Part shown: piece after piece, positions 45,608 through 58,010 of the stretch
How the letters are laid out: each line of letters starts with the position of its first letter
Position numbering within the stretch: position 1 is the first letter of the stretch
Assembly: GCF_020181655.1 (NCBI RefSeq)
Contig: NZ_CP084032.1
Location: forward strand, 2,480,001 to 2,544,000
Length of the DNA: 64,000 nucleotides
DNA from: Pectobacterium colocasium
GTDB lineage: Bacteria > Pseudomonadota > Gammaproteobacteria > Enterobacterales > Enterobacteriaceae
Direction: 5' to 3'
Notes under the pieces: model-generated
What the model saw: the letters and a program-made list of their open reading frames with translations, nothing else
Database searches by the model: none
Told to the model about the DNA's origin: nothing
Program-made: the position numbers and the translations under genes

Positions 45608-46453
45608 CTAATGCGTTGGCGCATCCAACCAGCGTCCTAATGACACCCGGTCATTGCCACCATAGTCCTGACAGGTTTCTATTTGTGTGAATCCGCGTGC
45701 CTGCAAAAGCTGACGCACTGCCTCAGCCTGTTGCCAGCCATGTTCCAGCAGCAACCAGCCACCGTTCTCTAAATAATGCGGGGCAGATTCAATGATGGTG
45801 CGTAAATCCGCCAACCCGTTGTCGGCGGCAATCAACGCGCTGGCCGGCTCAAAACGAACATCGCCCTGCGACAGATGCACATCATCCGCATCGATATACG
45901 GTGGATTACTGGCGATGAGCGCAAAGCGCGTTTGATCAAGCGGTGAATACCAGCTTCCTGACAGGAAACGGGCGTTGCTGAGCCCCAATTGCCGGGCATT
46001 TTTCGTCGCTAACGCGACAGCGTCTGGTTGAACATCAACGCCCGTCACCCAGCAATCGTGCCGTTCACTGGCCAGCGCCAGCGCAATTGCCCCAGTTCCA
46101 GTGCCCAAATCCAGTACGGCACACGGCGTTTGAGGCAGGCGCAGCAGCGCCTGTTCGACCAGGCACTCGGTATCGGGGCGAGGAATCAGCGTGGCCGGCG
46201 ACACGGCCAACGGCAGTGACCAGAACTCACGCTCGCCAGTCAAATAAGCGATAGGTTCGCCCTGTTCACGGCGCGCCAGCAGTTCAGCTAATTGCTGCTG
46301 TTCAACCGCGTTCAGCTCAGTTTCACCAAACGCCAGAAGGAACGTGCGGGGCTTGCCAGTTACAAAACCCAGCAAAATTTCCGCATCTCGCTTTGGGCTT
46401 TCTCCCGCCGCAAGCTGAGTTGCGGCAGAGAGTAACCAATCCTGATAGGTCAT
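45608..46453 (-). CDS. prmC: Peptide chain release factor glutamine methyltransferase
   Basis: A 281-residue SAM-dependent enzyme that methylates the Gln of the GGQ motif of release factors 1 and 2. The SAM motif is VLDLGTGTGAIALALASE, and the catalytic NPPY loop is in LIASNPPYIDADD. It overlaps the prfA stop in TAATG, so the factor and its methylase are translationally coupled. Confidence 0.97.
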   Translation of the reverse strand: MTYQDWLLSAATQLAAGESPKRDAEILLGFVTGKPRTFLLAFGETELNAVEQQQLAELLARREQGEPIAYLTGEREFWSLPLAVSPATLIPRPDTECLVEQALLRLPQTPCAVLDLGTGTGAIALALASERHDCWVTGVDVQPDAVALATKNARQLGLSNARFLSGSWYSPLDQTRFALIASNPPYIDADDVHLSQGDVRFEPASALIAADNGLADLRTIIESAPHYLENGGWLLLEHGWQQAEAVRQLLQARGFTQIETCQDYGGNDRVSLGRWLDAPTH

Positions 46454-47535
46454 TATTCCTGCTCGGACAGCGCAGCAAGCTGATCGGCCTGATATTCCTG
46501 CACAACTGGCTGAATCAGCGTATCCAGTTTACCTTCCATGACTTCATCCAGACGGTAAAGCGTCAGGTTAATACGGTGATCGGTCACCCTTCCCTGCGGG
46601 AAATTGTAGGTACGGATGCGGTCAGAGCGATCGCCGCTGCCGAGCAGGTTACGGCGAGTTGACGCTTCTTCCTGCTGACGTTTCTGCACTTCTGCCGCAC
46701 GAATACGCGCCCCCAGCACAGACAGCGCTTTGGCTTTGTTTTTATGCTGTGAACGCTCGTCCTGACATTCCACGACAATACCGGTTGGCAAGTGAGTAAT
46801 ACGGATGGCGGAGTCGGTGGTGTTAACGTGCTGACCGCCCGCGCCAGAAGAACGGAAGGTATCAATACGCAAATCCGCCGGGTTGATGTCCGGCAGTTCC
46901 GCTTCCGGTACTTCCGCCATCACGGCGACCGTACAGGCCGACGTATGAATGCGCCCTTGAGACTCCGTGGCAGGAACACGCTGCACGCGATGGCCACCGG
47001 ATTCGAACTTGAGTTGACCGTACACGCCGTCGCCAGAGATTTTAGCGATAACTTCTTTATAACCGCCATGTTCGCCATCGCTGGCGCTCATCACCTCAAC
47101 GCGCCAGCGGCGTGATTCGGCATAGCGGCTGTACATGCGAAACAGATCGCCGGCAAAAATCGCAGCTTCGTCGCCGCCTGTCCCCGCACGCACTTCCAGA
47201 AAACAGCCGCGCTCATCGTCGGGATCTTTCGGCAACAACAGCACCTGGAGCTGTTGCTCCAGCGCTTCAATTGTCGCTTTACCCTCTTTCAATTCTTCCT
47301 GCGCCATATCGCGCATTTCAGGATCGTCCAGCATCATTTCTGCGGTCTGTTGATCCTCTTGCGCCTGCTGCCATTGCTGGAAACAGCGAGTAATATCAGT
47401 GAGCTGAGCATATTCTCGCGACAACGCGCGAAAACGATCCATATCAGCGATGACGCTGGGCTCACCGAGTAACGCCTGGACTTCTTCATGGCGTTCTTGT
47501 AACGCTTCCAGTTTAGCAACAATAGAAGGCTTCAT
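46453..47535 (-). CDS. prfA: Peptide chain release factor 1
   Basis: A 360-residue release factor recognising UAA and UAG. The GGQ motif lies in [15 protein letters not shown], and the PAT-type stop-codon reader is RVPATES. It is part of the hemA-prfA-prmC operon, with the partner methylase downstream. Confidence 0.98.
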   Translation of the reverse strand: MKPSIVAKLEALQERHEEVQALLGEPSVIADMDRFRALSREYAQLTDITRCFQQWQQAQEDQQTAEMMLDDPEMRDMAQEELKEGKATIEALEQQLQVLLLPKDPDDERGCFLEVRAGTGGDEAAIFAGDLFRMYSRYAESRRWRVEVMSASDGEHGGYKEVIAKISGDGVYGQLKFESGGHRVQRVPATESQGRIHTSACTVAVMAEVPEAELPDINPADLRIDTFRSSGAGGQHVNTTDSAIRITHLPTGIVVECQDERSQHKNKAKALSVLGARIRAAEVQKRQQEEASTRRNLLGSGDRSDRIRTYNFPQGRVTDHRINLTLYRLDEVMEGKLDTLIQPVVQEYQADQLAALSEQE

Positions 47536-47580
47536 GCGGGCGGTTAAATCCTGTAGTAGAGATAAATATAGAGATGAATG

Positions 47581-48837
47581 CTAGTCCAGCCCAAGGCTGT
47601 CACGTAAAATTTGTAACCGATTTTGGTCACCGTCACGAGCGGCTTGCTGAAGAGATTTGGTCGGCGCGTGAATCAGGCGATTGGTTAAACGGTGTGTCAG
47701 TTCCTGAATCACCGCTTCAACGTCATTGCCTTGTTGGATGGCAGCCAGCGCCTTGGCCGTCATTTCCGCACGCAGCTCATCGGCCTGAGCGCGATAATCG
47801 CGAATGGTCTCCACCGCTGACTGCGCACGCAGCCAGGCCATGAAATCGGAGCTTTCCTGCTGCACGATGGATTCGGCCTGCACCGCTGCCGCTTTGCGCT
47901 GCGCGAGGTTATGCTGAATAATCGCGTGCAGATCGTCCACGCTGTAGAGATAAACGTTCGGTAATTTGCCGACTTCCGGCTCAATATCACGCGGAACTGC
48001 AATATCCACCATCAACATTGGCTGATTCCGTCTCGCCTTCAGCGTCCGTTCCATCATCCCTTTTCCGATAATCGGCAGCGTACTGGCCGTTGAACTGATC
48101 ACAATGTCAGCCTGAACGAGTTGTTCATCCAGCTCGGCTAACGTGATGACCTCTGCGCCCACTTCCGTTGCCAGCGCCTGAGCGCGTTCACGGGTTCGGT
48201 TTGCGATCACCATTTTCTGTACATTGTGCTCACGAAGATAGCGTGCGACCAGTTCAATGGTTTCTCCGGCACCAACCAGCAGCACCGTAACATCTGCCAG
48301 TGATTCAAAGATCTGCCGCGCCAGCGTACAGGCGGCAAAAGCCACCGACACCGCGCTGGCACCGATATCCGTTTCCGTACGAACGCGCTTGGCCACGGTA
48401 AAAGATTTCTGGAACAGCCGCTCCAGCTCGCTGGACAGGGAATGACCCCGTTGTGATTCGGCAAACGCTTTCTTCACCTGCCCCAAAATCTGTGGTTCGC
48501 CTAACACCAGCGAATCCAGACCGCTGGCCACGCGCATTAGATGACTAACAGCGGCGTTATCCTGATGCCAGTACAGACTGCCGTTGACCTCTTCCGGGCG
48601 CAATTGATGATATTCACACAGCCAGCGAATCAGCTGTTCACGCTGGTTTTCCTGTTCGTCAACGCTAAGATAGAGTTCTGTACGATTGCAGGTAGACAGC
48701 ACAACACCGCCCTGCACCAGCGGTTGCTGTAGCAGACTGTCGAGGGCCACGCCTAATTTATCTGGTGAGAACACAACACGTTCACGCAGAGAAACCGGTG
48801 CGGTTTTGTGATTAATACCAAGCGCAAGCAGGGTCAT
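47581..48837 (-). CDS. hemA: Glutamyl-tRNA reductase
   Basis: A 418-residue NADPH-dependent enzyme that reduces glutamyl-tRNA to glutamate 1-semialdehyde, the first step of tetrapyrrole synthesis. The nucleophilic Cys is in [14 protein letters not shown], and the NADPH-binding domain has [16 protein letters not shown]. It heads the operon and diverges from lolB. Confidence 0.98.
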   Translation of the reverse strand: MTLLALGINHKTAPVSLRERVVFSPDKLGVALDSLLQQPLVQGGVVLSTCNRTELYLSVDEQENQREQLIRWLCEYHQLRPEEVNGSLYWHQDNAAVSHLMRVASGLDSLVLGEPQILGQVKKAFAESQRGHSLSSELERLFQKSFTVAKRVRTETDIGASAVSVAFAACTLARQIFESLADVTVLLVGAGETIELVARYLREHNVQKMVIANRTRERAQALATEVGAEVITLAELDEQLVQADIVISSTASTLPIIGKGMMERTLKARRNQPMLMVDIAVPRDIEPEVGKLPNVYLYSVDDLHAIIQHNLAQRKAAAVQAESIVQQESSDFMAWLRAQSAVETIRDYRAQADELRAEMTAKALAAIQQGNDVEAVIQELTHRLTNRLIHAPTKSLQQAARDGDQNRLQILRDSLGLD

Positions 48838-49069
48838 TAGGCTGTTTCTGAGTAATACCGGTCTTAGTATGGATTTCGTTTAAGTCGCATTCTACTTGAT
48901 GCAGGGGAGCAAGAAAAGCGACAGCGCGCGATACACCTCGTCTGAGGTAGTCACTTTTTGACAAAAAACAATAAACACCATTAACGAATAACAACCATTG
49001 ACGCTGAGCGGTAAGCCCGTTAGCGTGACGTATTTCACGAACTTCGTTCATTTACAGGATACGACCGAC

Positions 49070-49693
49070 ATGCCAACCCAAACCGTCCGATGCCTGCGTT
49101 TACTGCCTTTAGCCAGCCTGTTGCTAGCCGCCTGTAGCGTTCATCAACCCACTCAAACGGGTAAAAGCCCCACCTCACCAGAGTGGCAACAACATCAGCA
49201 AAAAGTACAGCAACTCAGCCAATATCAGACTCGCGGCGCTTTTGCCTATATCTCCGATAGCAAAAGAGTATCAGCCAATTTTTTCTGGCAGGACACACCG
49301 CCACAGCGTTATCGGCTGCTGCTGACCAATCCACTCGGCAGTACCGAATTAGAACTACGCGCCCAGCCTGACGGCGTGCAAATCACTGATAATCAGGGCA
49401 AGCGTTACGTGGGGAAAGATGCCGAATACATGATCCAGCAACTCACCGGTATGTCGATCCCGCTGAACAATTTGCGCCAGTGGATCCTCGGTATTCCAGG
49501 CGATGCGACCGAATTCACGTTGGATGAACGCTATCTGCTGAAAACCGTCACCTATCGTCAGGGTAATCAAAACTGGAATGTCAGCTATCAGAGCTACAAC
49601 ACCGAGCTGACGCCTCCGCTCCCAACCAGTCTGGAACTGGTTCAGGGTGAACAGCGTATTAAGCTGAAAATGAATAACTGGATGGTTAAATAA
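49070..49693 (+). CDS. lolB: Outer-membrane lipoprotein receptor LolB
   Basis: A 207-residue lipoprotein that receives other lipoproteins from LolA and inserts them in the outer membrane. The signal peptide ends at the lipobox SLLLAACS. I start at ATG 49070, which begins [14 protein letters not shown]; the longer frame from 48998 overlaps the divergent promoter region. IspE follows after 3 bases, as in E. coli. Confidence 0.95.
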   Translation: MPTQTVRCLRLLPLASLLLAACSVHQPTQTGKSPTSPEWQQHQQKVQQLSQYQTRGAFAYISDSKRVSANFFWQDTPPQRYRLLLTNPLGSTELELRAQPDGVQITDNQGKRYVGKDAEYMIQQLTGMSIPLNNLRQWILGIPGDATEFTLDERYLLKTVTYRQGNQNWNVSYQSYNTELTPPLPTSLELVQGEQRIKLKMNNWMVK

Positions 49694-49696
49694 GCG

Positions 49697-51654
<1,958 letters not shown>

Positions 51655-51690
51655 TCGCTGCTGACCGAGTAACCGCTCGCAAACGCTGAT

Positions 51691-51720
51691 GAAGCCACCT
51701 GTAACAAGGTGGCTTTCTTA
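51691..51720 (+). terminator. Terminator of prs
   Basis: AAGCCACCT / AGGTGGCTT with a 6-base loop is followed by TCTTATTTC. Confidence 0.82.
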
Positions 51721-51740
51721 TTTCTATCACGATCAAAAAC

Positions 51741-51769
51741 AAAAAACCGCCATAGCAAAGCTACAGCGG
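51741..51769 (-). terminator. Terminator of ychH
   Basis: On the minus strand CCGCTGTAGC-TTT-GCTATGGCGG is followed by TTTTTT. Confidence 0.85.
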
Positions 51770-51813
51770 CTCTCATGTTCAATTTTCATTAACGCCTATG
51801 GCGCCATTAACGG

Positions 51814-52083
51814 TTATGGGTGACGCTGGCGGCGGCAACGCTTATCAAAGTGTTTAACCCACCAATAACGGTCTGCGACTTCCTCACGCCCGCTAATACG
51901 TGCTCCCACTAACCAAAATATTGCGCCAGAAAAAATACCGACCAGATCAATATAAGTCATATATTCAGGGACATTCAGTTTAGGGAATTGGCTGGCGATG
52001 GAAAAGCCAATACCGCCAATCATCAGGATCATACCAAGCCCCATCAACATGTTACCCAATACTGTCACGTTTTTACGTTTCAT
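51814..52083 (-). CDS. ychH: YchH, stress-induced inner-membrane protein
   Basis: An 89-residue protein with two hydrophobic segments (NMLMGLGMILMIGGIGFSIA and the second near VGIFSGAIFWLVGARISG). The N-terminus (MKRKNVTVLGNMLMG) and the C-terminal DRYWWVKHFDKRCRR match E. coli YchH. It diverges from pth, as in E. coli. The molecular function is unknown. Confidence 0.92.
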   Translation of the reverse strand: MKRKNVTVLGNMLMGLGMILMIGGIGFSIASQFPKLNVPEYMTYIDLVGIFSGAIFWLVGARISGREEVADRYWWVKHFDKRCRRQRHP

Positions 52084-52397
52084 CTGCCACCTCCAGATTA
52101 ATTCTGTGGATGAATCGGAGTGCCATTACCGCTGACTTTCTTATTATTGATGTAATTATAGACAATAATGTGCATGGATGATTGCGGGAGGGATCACAGA
52201 TAAAAGGAATGATTAATATTTTTTTACGTTTAAACAAATAAATAGACAAAAATCCGAATAATCACATTACTAAACAAATAACATTGTACTTACATTCCAA
52301 CACCGCGATTTGGTTATCTACCACACGGTGTGTAAACTAGCGCTTTCGTTTATCACGCTACCCTGCTTAAGTGTAAGCACGTAATCTGGAATATACC
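52084..52397. other. ychH-pth intergenic region
   Basis: About 310 bases, AT-rich around 52190-52300. It carries promoters for both genes by position; no operator was convincing. Confidence 0.4.
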
Positions 52398-52985
52398 GTG
52401 AGCAGCATTAAATTAATTGTCGGCCTGGCGAATCCCGGTGCTGAATATGCCGCCACCCGCCATAATGCGGGCGCCTGGTTTGTCGATCGGCTGGCGGACG
52501 CTTACCGTCAGCCGCTGAAAGAAGAAAGCAAATTTTTTGGTTACACGTCTCGCCTGAATCTGGCTGGTCAAGATGTACGCCTGCTGGTTCCCACCACGTT
52601 CATGAATCTGAGCGGCAAGGCCGTTGCGGCAATGGCCACGTTCTATCGCATCCAGCCTGATGAAATCCTGGTTGCCCACGATGAACTGGATTTATTACCG
52701 GGGATTGCCAAACTTAAACTGGGTGGCGGACACGGCGGCCACAACGGGCTGAAAGATATCATCAGCAAATTGGGTAACAACCCAAACTTCCACCGTTTAC
52801 GCATTGGTATCGGCCATCCGGGCGATAAAAGCAAAGTGACTGGTTTTGTGCTGGGTAAACCACCGGCAAGCGAACAGACGCTGATCGACGATGCCATTGA
52901 TGAAGCCGTGCACTGCACAGAAATTCTAATGAAAGAAGACATGATCAAAGCGATGAACCGTTTACATGCCTTCAAAGCGGCATAA
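52398..52985 (+). CDS. pth: Peptidyl-tRNA hydrolase
   Basis: A 195-residue enzyme that frees tRNA from peptidyl-tRNA dropped by ribosomes. It begins at GTG. The catalytic His is in [12 protein letters not shown], the essential Asp in [12 protein letters not shown], and the binding loop in [13 protein letters not shown]. It is followed by ychF, as in E. coli. Confidence 0.97.
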   Translation: MSSIKLIVGLANPGAEYAATRHNAGAWFVDRLADAYRQPLKEESKFFGYTSRLNLAGQDVRLLVPTTFMNLSGKAVAAMATFYRIQPDEILVAHDELDLLPGIAKLKLGGGHGGHNGLKDIISKLGNNPNFHRLRIGIGHPGDKSKVTGFVLGKPPASEQTLIDDAIDEAVHCTEILMKEDMIKAMNRLHAFKAA

Positions 52986-53114
52986 TCTGGTCAGAATACG
53001 GATGGTAGATCGAGATAAATCGCCATTCCGTGTATAATCGGCCGAAATATTTCCATTCTGACAGACGATACACAGTAATCGTCTGATTAATAAGTTATTT
53101 AAGGTGATATAAAC

Positions 53115-54206
53115 ATGGGATTCAAATGCGGTATCGTTGGGCTGCCTAACGTCGGTAAATCCACACTGTTCAATGCGTTGACCAAAGCCGGCATCGAAGC
53201 GGCCAACTTCCCGTTTTGTACCATCGAGCCGAATACCGGCGTCGTGCCGATGCCCGATCCACGTCTGGACAAACTGGCTGAAATCGTTAAGCCACAGCGT
53301 ATCCTCCCTACCACTATGGAATTTGTTGATATCGCGGGTCTGGTAAAGGGCGCGTCCAAAGGTGAAGGCTTGGGTAACCAGTTCCTGACCAACATCCGTG
53401 AAACCGAAGCTATCGGGCACGTTGTCCGCTGCTTTGAAAACGACAACATCATCCACGTAAACAACAAAGTTGATCCGGCCGATGACATCGACGTCATTAA
53501 CACCGAGCTGGCGTTATCTGACCTCGATACCTGTGAGCGTGCCATTCACCGCGTGCAGAAGAGAGCCAAAGGTGGCGATAAAGATGCGAAAGCTGAACTC
53601 GCCGCGCTGGAGAAATGCTTACCGCAGTTGGAAAACTCCGGGATGCTGCGCTCACTGGATTTAAGCGATGAAGATAAAGCAGCCATCAAATACCTGAGCT
53701 TCCTGACGCTGAAACCAACCATGTACATCGCCAACGTCAACGAAGACGGTTTTGAAAATAACCCGTACCTCGATAAAGTGCGCGAAATCGCTGCCGCTGA
53801 AGGTTCTGTCGTCGTGGCCGTCTGTGCCGCTGTTGAATCAGATATCGCGGAACTGGATGACGCTGACCGCGAAGAGTTTATGGCTGAGTTAGGTCTGGAA
53901 GAACCGGGACTGAACCGCGTTATCCGCGCGGGCTATGAACTGCTGAACCTGCAAACCTACTTCACCGCGGGCGTGAAAGAAGTTCGTGCATGGACCATCC
54001 CTGTCGGCGCTACCGCCCCGCAGGCCGCGGGTAAAATTCACACCGACTTCGAGAAAGGCTTCATCCGCGCCCAGACTATCGCCTATGAAGATTTCATTTC
54101 CTACAAAGGTGAGCAAGGCGCGAAAGAAGCCGGAAAAATGCGTTCAGAAGGCAAGGACTACATCGTAAAAGATGGCGACGTCATGAACTTCCTGTTTAAC
54201 GTCTAA
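53115..54206 (+). CDS. ychF: Redox-regulated ATPase YchF (Obg family)
   Basis: A 363-residue Obg-related P-loop protein that prefers ATP. G1 is [16 protein letters not shown]3 is [15 protein letters not shown], and the altered G4 is NVNE (in YIANVNEDG), which explains ATP preference. A TGS domain forms the C-terminus (about 280-363). It binds ribosomes and is linked to oxidative stress tolerance in E. coli. Confidence 0.97.
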   Translation: MGFKCGIVGLPNVGKSTLFNALTKAGIEAANFPFCTIEPNTGVVPMPDPRLDKLAEIVKPQRILPTTMEFVDIAGLVKGASKGEGLGNQFLTNIRETEAIGHVVRCFENDNIIHVNNKVDPADDIDVINTELALSDLDTCERAIHRVQKRAKGGDKDAKAELAALEKCLPQLENSGMLRSLDLSDEDKAAIKYLSFLTLKPTMYIANVNEDGFENNPYLDKVREIAAAEGSVVVAVCAAVESDIAELDDADREEFMAELGLEEPGLNRVIRAGYELLNLQTYFTAGVKEVRAWTIPVGATAPQAAGKIHTDFEKGFIRAQTIAYEDFISYKGEQGAKEAGKMRSEGKDYIVKDGDVMNFLFNV

Positions 54207-54255
54207 ATAGCTTCTGTTGTCTCATGAGGCGCACTGCAACCTCGTGAATATCACA

Positions 54256-54285
54256 AAAATCCACGCAACTGCGTGGATTTTTGTT
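54256..54285 (+). terminator. Terminator of ychF
   Basis: AAATCCACGC-AACT-GCGTGGATTT is followed by TTGTTTTC, about 50 bases past the stop codon. Confidence 0.85.
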
Positions 54286-54383
54286 TTCATGGCGTCTCAT
54301 GAAGTCATTCGCATCGTCTTTCCTTTGTCTCACCTCACTACAGCGCAGCAAAAAATGAAGCTGCGCTGGAAACTGACAGTGAC

Positions 54384-54662
54384 TCAGGAACGTTGAAGGG
54401 AACGGTACTTATCGCCCGCCGGCGGTACAGAGATGACTACCGTTTTTTGCACACAATCCTCAACCACCTCGATCGAAGAGGAATATGGCGTACCCAGTTT
54501 GTTGGCACCGAGAATAGCCGGGATGTCTATACCTCGGTCAGCAAGCTCACTCATTGCAGACGCTGGCAAAAGCTGAGCAAGGATATTTACGGCGAATGTA
54601 GGAACGTCAAAACTTTTTTCCAGAGTTCCAGCAACGAATTTTTCCACGTTGATTTTTGACAC
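54384..54662 (-). CDS. Small hypothetical protein (GTG start)
   Basis: A 92-residue soluble protein of unrecognised family. It starts at GTG, with AAGGAG 6 bases ahead, which supports expression. The N-terminal 40 residues look helical (VEKFVAGTLEKSFDVPTFAV), and the C-terminal part has VVEDCVQKTVVISVPP. No membrane or signal segment. It sits between ychF and the eptA remnant, both unlikely partners. Confidence 0.55.
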   Translation of the reverse strand: MSKINVEKFVAGTLEKSFDVPTFAVNILAQLLPASAMSELADRGIDIPAILGANKLGTPYSSSIEVVEDCVQKTVVISVPPAGDKYRSLQRS

Positions 54663-54713
54663 AAGCTGCTCCTTGTATGGGGGAATAGGCTAACGGCTAA
54701 GTTGCAACGAAAC

Positions 54714-55015
54714 TCACATCAGCTCGCGACATGGCGCGAACACATCCAGTTCGGATTGGTACACCCTGCTTTGAACAGCAAACAGGCCAAGCCTGGAATA
54801 GTAAAATTGTCGTGGCTATAGTCTTTGTTCTCCGCGTTATTGCGCAGACAGGTGAGATTGAAGCCGGCATCTTGCACAAATACCGGTGAGAACCACATCA
54901 CCATAGGCACCTGCATTCGCTCTTTGGACGCAATAAGGTAAGGCGTGCCGTGTAGATAGATACCCCGCTCTCCCAACAACTCACCATGATCGGAAAGGTA
55001 GATCATGGCTACCTC
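54714..55015 (-). pseudogene. C-terminal fragment of lipid A phosphoethanolamine transferase (eptA-like)
   Basis: The frame reads VAMIYLSDHGELLGERGIY and LHGTPYLIASKERMQVPM, the sulfatase-domain metal site of EptA/PmrC, then AENKDYSHDNF. A one-base loss in an A run (54803-54806) shifts the frame; one more base would give YSRLGLFAVQSRVYQSELD and VFAPCRELM, the proper C-terminus. The N-terminal membrane part is missing. The fragment begins where the divergent histidine kinase fragment ends. Confidence 0.82.
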
Positions 55016-55020
55016 GCGAC

Positions 55021-55572
55021 AGTCACCTGATGCCAAGCGCTGAACGTATCGTGCGCACTACGCAGGAAATGCAACGCCAGTTGACTTGCCTGTTGCTGCT
55101 CTCGCGCGATCCGCAAACCCTGCCTCTAGCCGATGTGCCTCTACATCCATTATTCGAGGAATACATTACGCGATGCCAACCCTGGCTGGCAAAAAAGCCC
55201 GTAACACTGGCGCTGGATGCGCCGCAAAACGCCCATCTGCACACCAATGCCGAACTGGCGCGCAGCGTGGTCTGGAACCTGCTGCGTAACGCCTGCCAAT
55301 ACACGGATGAAGGTGAAGTACGTATTGCACTGCATGGCACGACGCTGGTTATTTCTGACACCGGCCCGGGCCTGCCGCCCAGCATCGATCCGCAACAATT
55401 TCAGCGTTTTTTGCCCAGCGCACGTCAAAATGGCGAGGGGCTTGGTTTATCCATCGTACAACGTATTGTGGAACATCTGGGTTGGCACATGACGGTCGAA
55501 AGCTCAGAAAAAGGTTGTCGCTTTACGCTAGAAATGTGTCGCGCGTCGTCTATTCACGCATCATTACCCTAG
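55021..55572 (+). pseudogene. C-terminal fragment of a sensor histidine kinase
   Basis: The frame holds the ATP-binding half of a histidine kinase: N box VVWNLLRNACQYTDEGEV, G1 DTGPGLPP, G2 GEGLGLSIVQRIVEHLG. The preceding TQEMQRQLTCLLLLSRDP is the last part of the dimerisation helix. The phospho-acceptor His, membrane segments and any response regulator gene are gone. A PmrB- or QseC-like kinase is plausible next to eptA, but not proven. Confidence 0.8.
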
Positions 55573-55592
55573 CAGTGCATGATATGAGCTAT

Positions 55593-56669
55593 TTAATCAT
55601 TCAGATCCCACCACTGGCTAAACGTCTGCTGCGGGTTATCAACCTGAACGCGCTCACCAATGCGGGGTGTCATCAGTCGCCAGTCCTGGTTTTGGCTGGC
55701 CTGCGAAATACGCGCCAGCGGGTCATTCCAGCGGTGGTGCGCCAGCTTAAATTTGCTGTTATGACTCGGTAGTACCGCTTTAGCCTGTAAATCACTGGCG
55801 GCCAGTGCGCTCTCTTCCGGCGTCATGTGAACGTAGGGCCAGTCCCGATCGTACTGTCCACATTCCAGTATCGCGATATCGAATCCGCCCAGACGCGCAG
55901 CAATTTCTTTGTAGTGTGCGCCATAGCCGCTGTCCCCACCGAGATACAGGCGATGTTGTGGCGTGATCAGCGCAAACGAACCCCACAGCGTTTGATTATG
56001 CTTGAGGAGTCGGCCGGAAAAATGCTGTGTCGGGAGCACATGGATTTCCACCCCGTTCTCTTTCAGGCTGCTGAACCAGCCGCCTTCCGTAATGTCTTTC
56101 TGTGGGAAGCCCCATTTTACAAAGTAGGAACCCACACCCGTTGGCGTGACAATGCGGCGGATTTTCCCGCGTAACGCGTTCAGCGTGGGGTAATCCAGAT
56201 GATCCCAGTGATCGTGGGTAATCAGCAGGTAATCGATAGGGGGAACATCATCCGGTGAATACACATTGCTGCCCTTGAAGGCGACATTGGTACGCGGCAC
56301 TGGCGAAGCATTGTCGCTAAATACCGGATCCAGCAGAAAGGTTTTTCCTTCCAGTTGAATAAAGTAGCTGGAATGCCCCATCCAGATGATGACGTTATCC
56401 GTTTTCTTTAACTGATGCAGATCGGTTTTTTCCGACGGCAAGGGAGTGTCTGGCAACGCGCCAGCGTCTTTCTCGAAAAGAAAGCGGTACAGCAGTGCGA
56501 ACCGGTTCTGGTTCCCTACCGTCGGACGAGCAACCGGGTTGTGAAACGCGCCATCGCGAAAGAGTGGGTTTTCCGGCTGGGGTTCTACCTCTGGTGTTAC
56601 ATACTGCGGCTGCTTTAACCAGCCGTAAACGGCGACTGCAATCACAGCCAAAACGAGTAACAAAAGCAT
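55593..56669 (-). CDS. Membrane-anchored MBL-fold hydrolase (NAPE-PLD/RomA-like)
   Basis: A metallo-beta-lactamase-fold enzyme of about 358 residues with an N-terminal membrane anchor (MLLLLVLAVIAVAVYGWL). The metal motif is LLITHDHWDHLDYP, with YLGGDSGYGAHY giving the bridging Asp and SHNSKFKLAHHRW near the end. The family includes phospholipase D-like lipid hydrolases and RomA. The frame is open to 56870, but that extension has no family likeness. It converges on the kinase remnant. Confidence 0.78.
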   Translation of the reverse strand: MLLLLVLAVIAVAVYGWLKQPQYVTPEVEPQPENPLFRDGAFHNPVARPTVGNQNRFALLYRFLFEKDAGALPDTPLPSEKTDLHQLKKTDNVIIWMGHSSYFIQLEGKTFLLDPVFSDNASPVPRTNVAFKGSNVYSPDDVPPIDYLLITHDHWDHLDYPTLNALRGKIRRIVTPTGVGSYFVKWGFPQKDITEGGWFSSLKENGVEIHVLPTQHFSGRLLKHNQTLWGSFALITPQHRLYLGGDSGYGAHYKEIAARLGGFDIAILECGQYDRDWPYVHMTPEESALAASDLQAKAVLPSHNSKFKLAHHRWNDPLARISQASQNQDWRLMTPRIGERVQVDNPQQTFSQWWDLND

Positions 56670-56817
56670 AGCGTTTATCCGGTGTTGTTTCGTAATGAAG
56701 TCGTTTCGTGGTGAATACGGGTTCGTAATGATGCTGTCAGGAATCGACTTTCTGGCACCGGCAGTTATGCACGAACGCCAGGAATCTGGCAAGGGCGTAT
56801 CAGGGGATTTTTGGTGC

Positions 56818-56847
56818 AAAAAAAGCGAAGGCGCGCTAGCCTCCGCT
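56818..56847 (-). terminator. Terminator of the 56917 gene
   Basis: On the minus strand AGCGGAGGC-TAGCGC-GCCTTCGCT (one G-U pair) is followed by TTTTTTT. Confidence 0.8.
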
Positions 56848-56916
56848 CTTGGGTTCTGATGAGAAATCATTACAGTCTGTCACCGATGATGCCCATTCTG
56901 GTGCATCAGGCGTGTA

Positions 56917-57510
56917 TTATTTTTTCAGCGCCAGCAGCGTTTTTCCCATCCCGATAACGAATTCATTCTGCTGCCCGATGACCTTATGCAGCCCGGCTTC
57001 ATCCTGAATATTATCGACCGTATTAATGGCCTGTACTTCCAGCACACGTCCTTTAATCAGCGTTGAACACAGCGAATGCAGGACTTTGTTATTTAGGATC
57101 GTTTGTAAACAACGATAAGGCGTTGCATCGTCAATGTTTCCCGCCCGCTGATCGGGTTTGATGCGCTGGCGCAGCATCTCTTTTTCCGTGCTGGCAATCA
57201 CCGCGTCCAGATCGCTGGGCGTCGAAGCAATGGGAATGGTGCCCTTGCTGTTTGCCGGTAGCATATACAGGGAAACCAGCGCCTTATTGCCTGTAGTAGG
57301 ATCGACATATTCGGTCTGAACCATGTGGTTTGCAGCATCGACCACTTTTTCTCGCTGAATCATGTTCAACAACTGCGTCGGTAATGCATCGGTAAGATCC
57401 TGCGTGGTATAGCCGACAAACAAATCTGGATCTGTTGTCTCTGCGACACCATAGAGCGGCAGCGCCAGTAACAGGCCAACAATCCCTTTCTTTATCACAC
57501 TGATTTTCAT
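56917..57510 (-). CDS. Uncharacterised periplasmic protein
   Basis: A 197-residue exported protein; the signal peptide is MKISVIKKGIVGLLLALPLY, cut near GVAET. Two cysteines (YRCLQTIL and HSLCSTL) could pair. The C-terminal region has LHKVIGQQNEFVIGMGKTLL. I cannot place it in a named family. Its own terminator follows and its start has a usable AGGAAT-like site, so it is probably expressed alone. Confidence 0.6.
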   Translation of the reverse strand: MKISVIKKGIVGLLLALPLYGVAETTDPDLFVGYTTQDLTDALPTQLLNMIQREKVVDAANHMVQTEYVDPTTGNKALVSLYMLPANSKGTIPIASTPSDLDAVIASTEKEMLRQRIKPDQRAGNIDDATPYRCLQTILNNKVLHSLCSTLIKGRVLEVQAINTVDNIQDEAGLHKVIGQQNEFVIGMGKTLLALKK

Positions 57511-57667
57511 TATATTCCTCGACGATTCATTGTGTGCTCTCCCCTATCCCACTACGCGTTATTCTTCGCTCGCTGATGTGGATAACCTCAGGCGTTTTTT
57601 ATCACGTTTACGCGCAACAACGCATTCTACAACAACAGGAAAGCATAGCATTTTTTATACAAAAACT

Positions 57668-57965
57668 TGTTGTCGGAGGATTCCTTCGCTAGAATCGCGC
57701 CGTTTACTCACCCCTATGTGTCATTTGGAGCCCCAAAGTGCCCTGTACGTCAGCCTCCCACTAACCGCCGACGACTGCATTAAGCAGCCTCGATTCGGCG
57801 CAGTCTGCGCCAGCGTTGGCTGCGGTACGAATTCCCTTCTTTCCCCGCGATTGTGCGGAGCAAAGAACGAATCTCCCGCTTCCTCCCCCGCGACTCTGAC
57901 CTCTGGAATGCCAGCGGCCAGCTATTGACTCGCGCCAGAACACGTTCGTCGGCCCTCTTTTTTTA
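57668..57965 (+). promoter_or_regulatory. Non-coding block with promoter and U-run: possible leader or small RNA
   Basis: TTGTTG, a 17-base spacer and TAGAAT near 57668-57696 form a good sigma-70 promoter. About 255 bases of GC-rich sequence follow, with poor coding character and several short hairpins, and end in CCCTCTTTTTTT at 57953-57964. A long leader of the RNA-ligase gene at 58011 or a separate small RNA would explain this. The 57511-57660 part holds no gene that I see. Confidence 0.4.
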
Positions 57966-58010
57966 CCGTAGATGGGCCTGGCTGCGCCAATAACGCAGCA
58001 GGCGAAAAAT

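Noticed and set aside
52962..53456. A 164-codon minus-strand frame opposite ychF.
   Set aside because: It is a shadow of the highly conserved ychF reading frame.
57530..57928. A 132-codon plus-strand frame.
   Set aside because: Its codon use is odd, it has no motif or ribosome site, and it overlaps the divergent promoter region; a non-coding RNA or leader is likelier.
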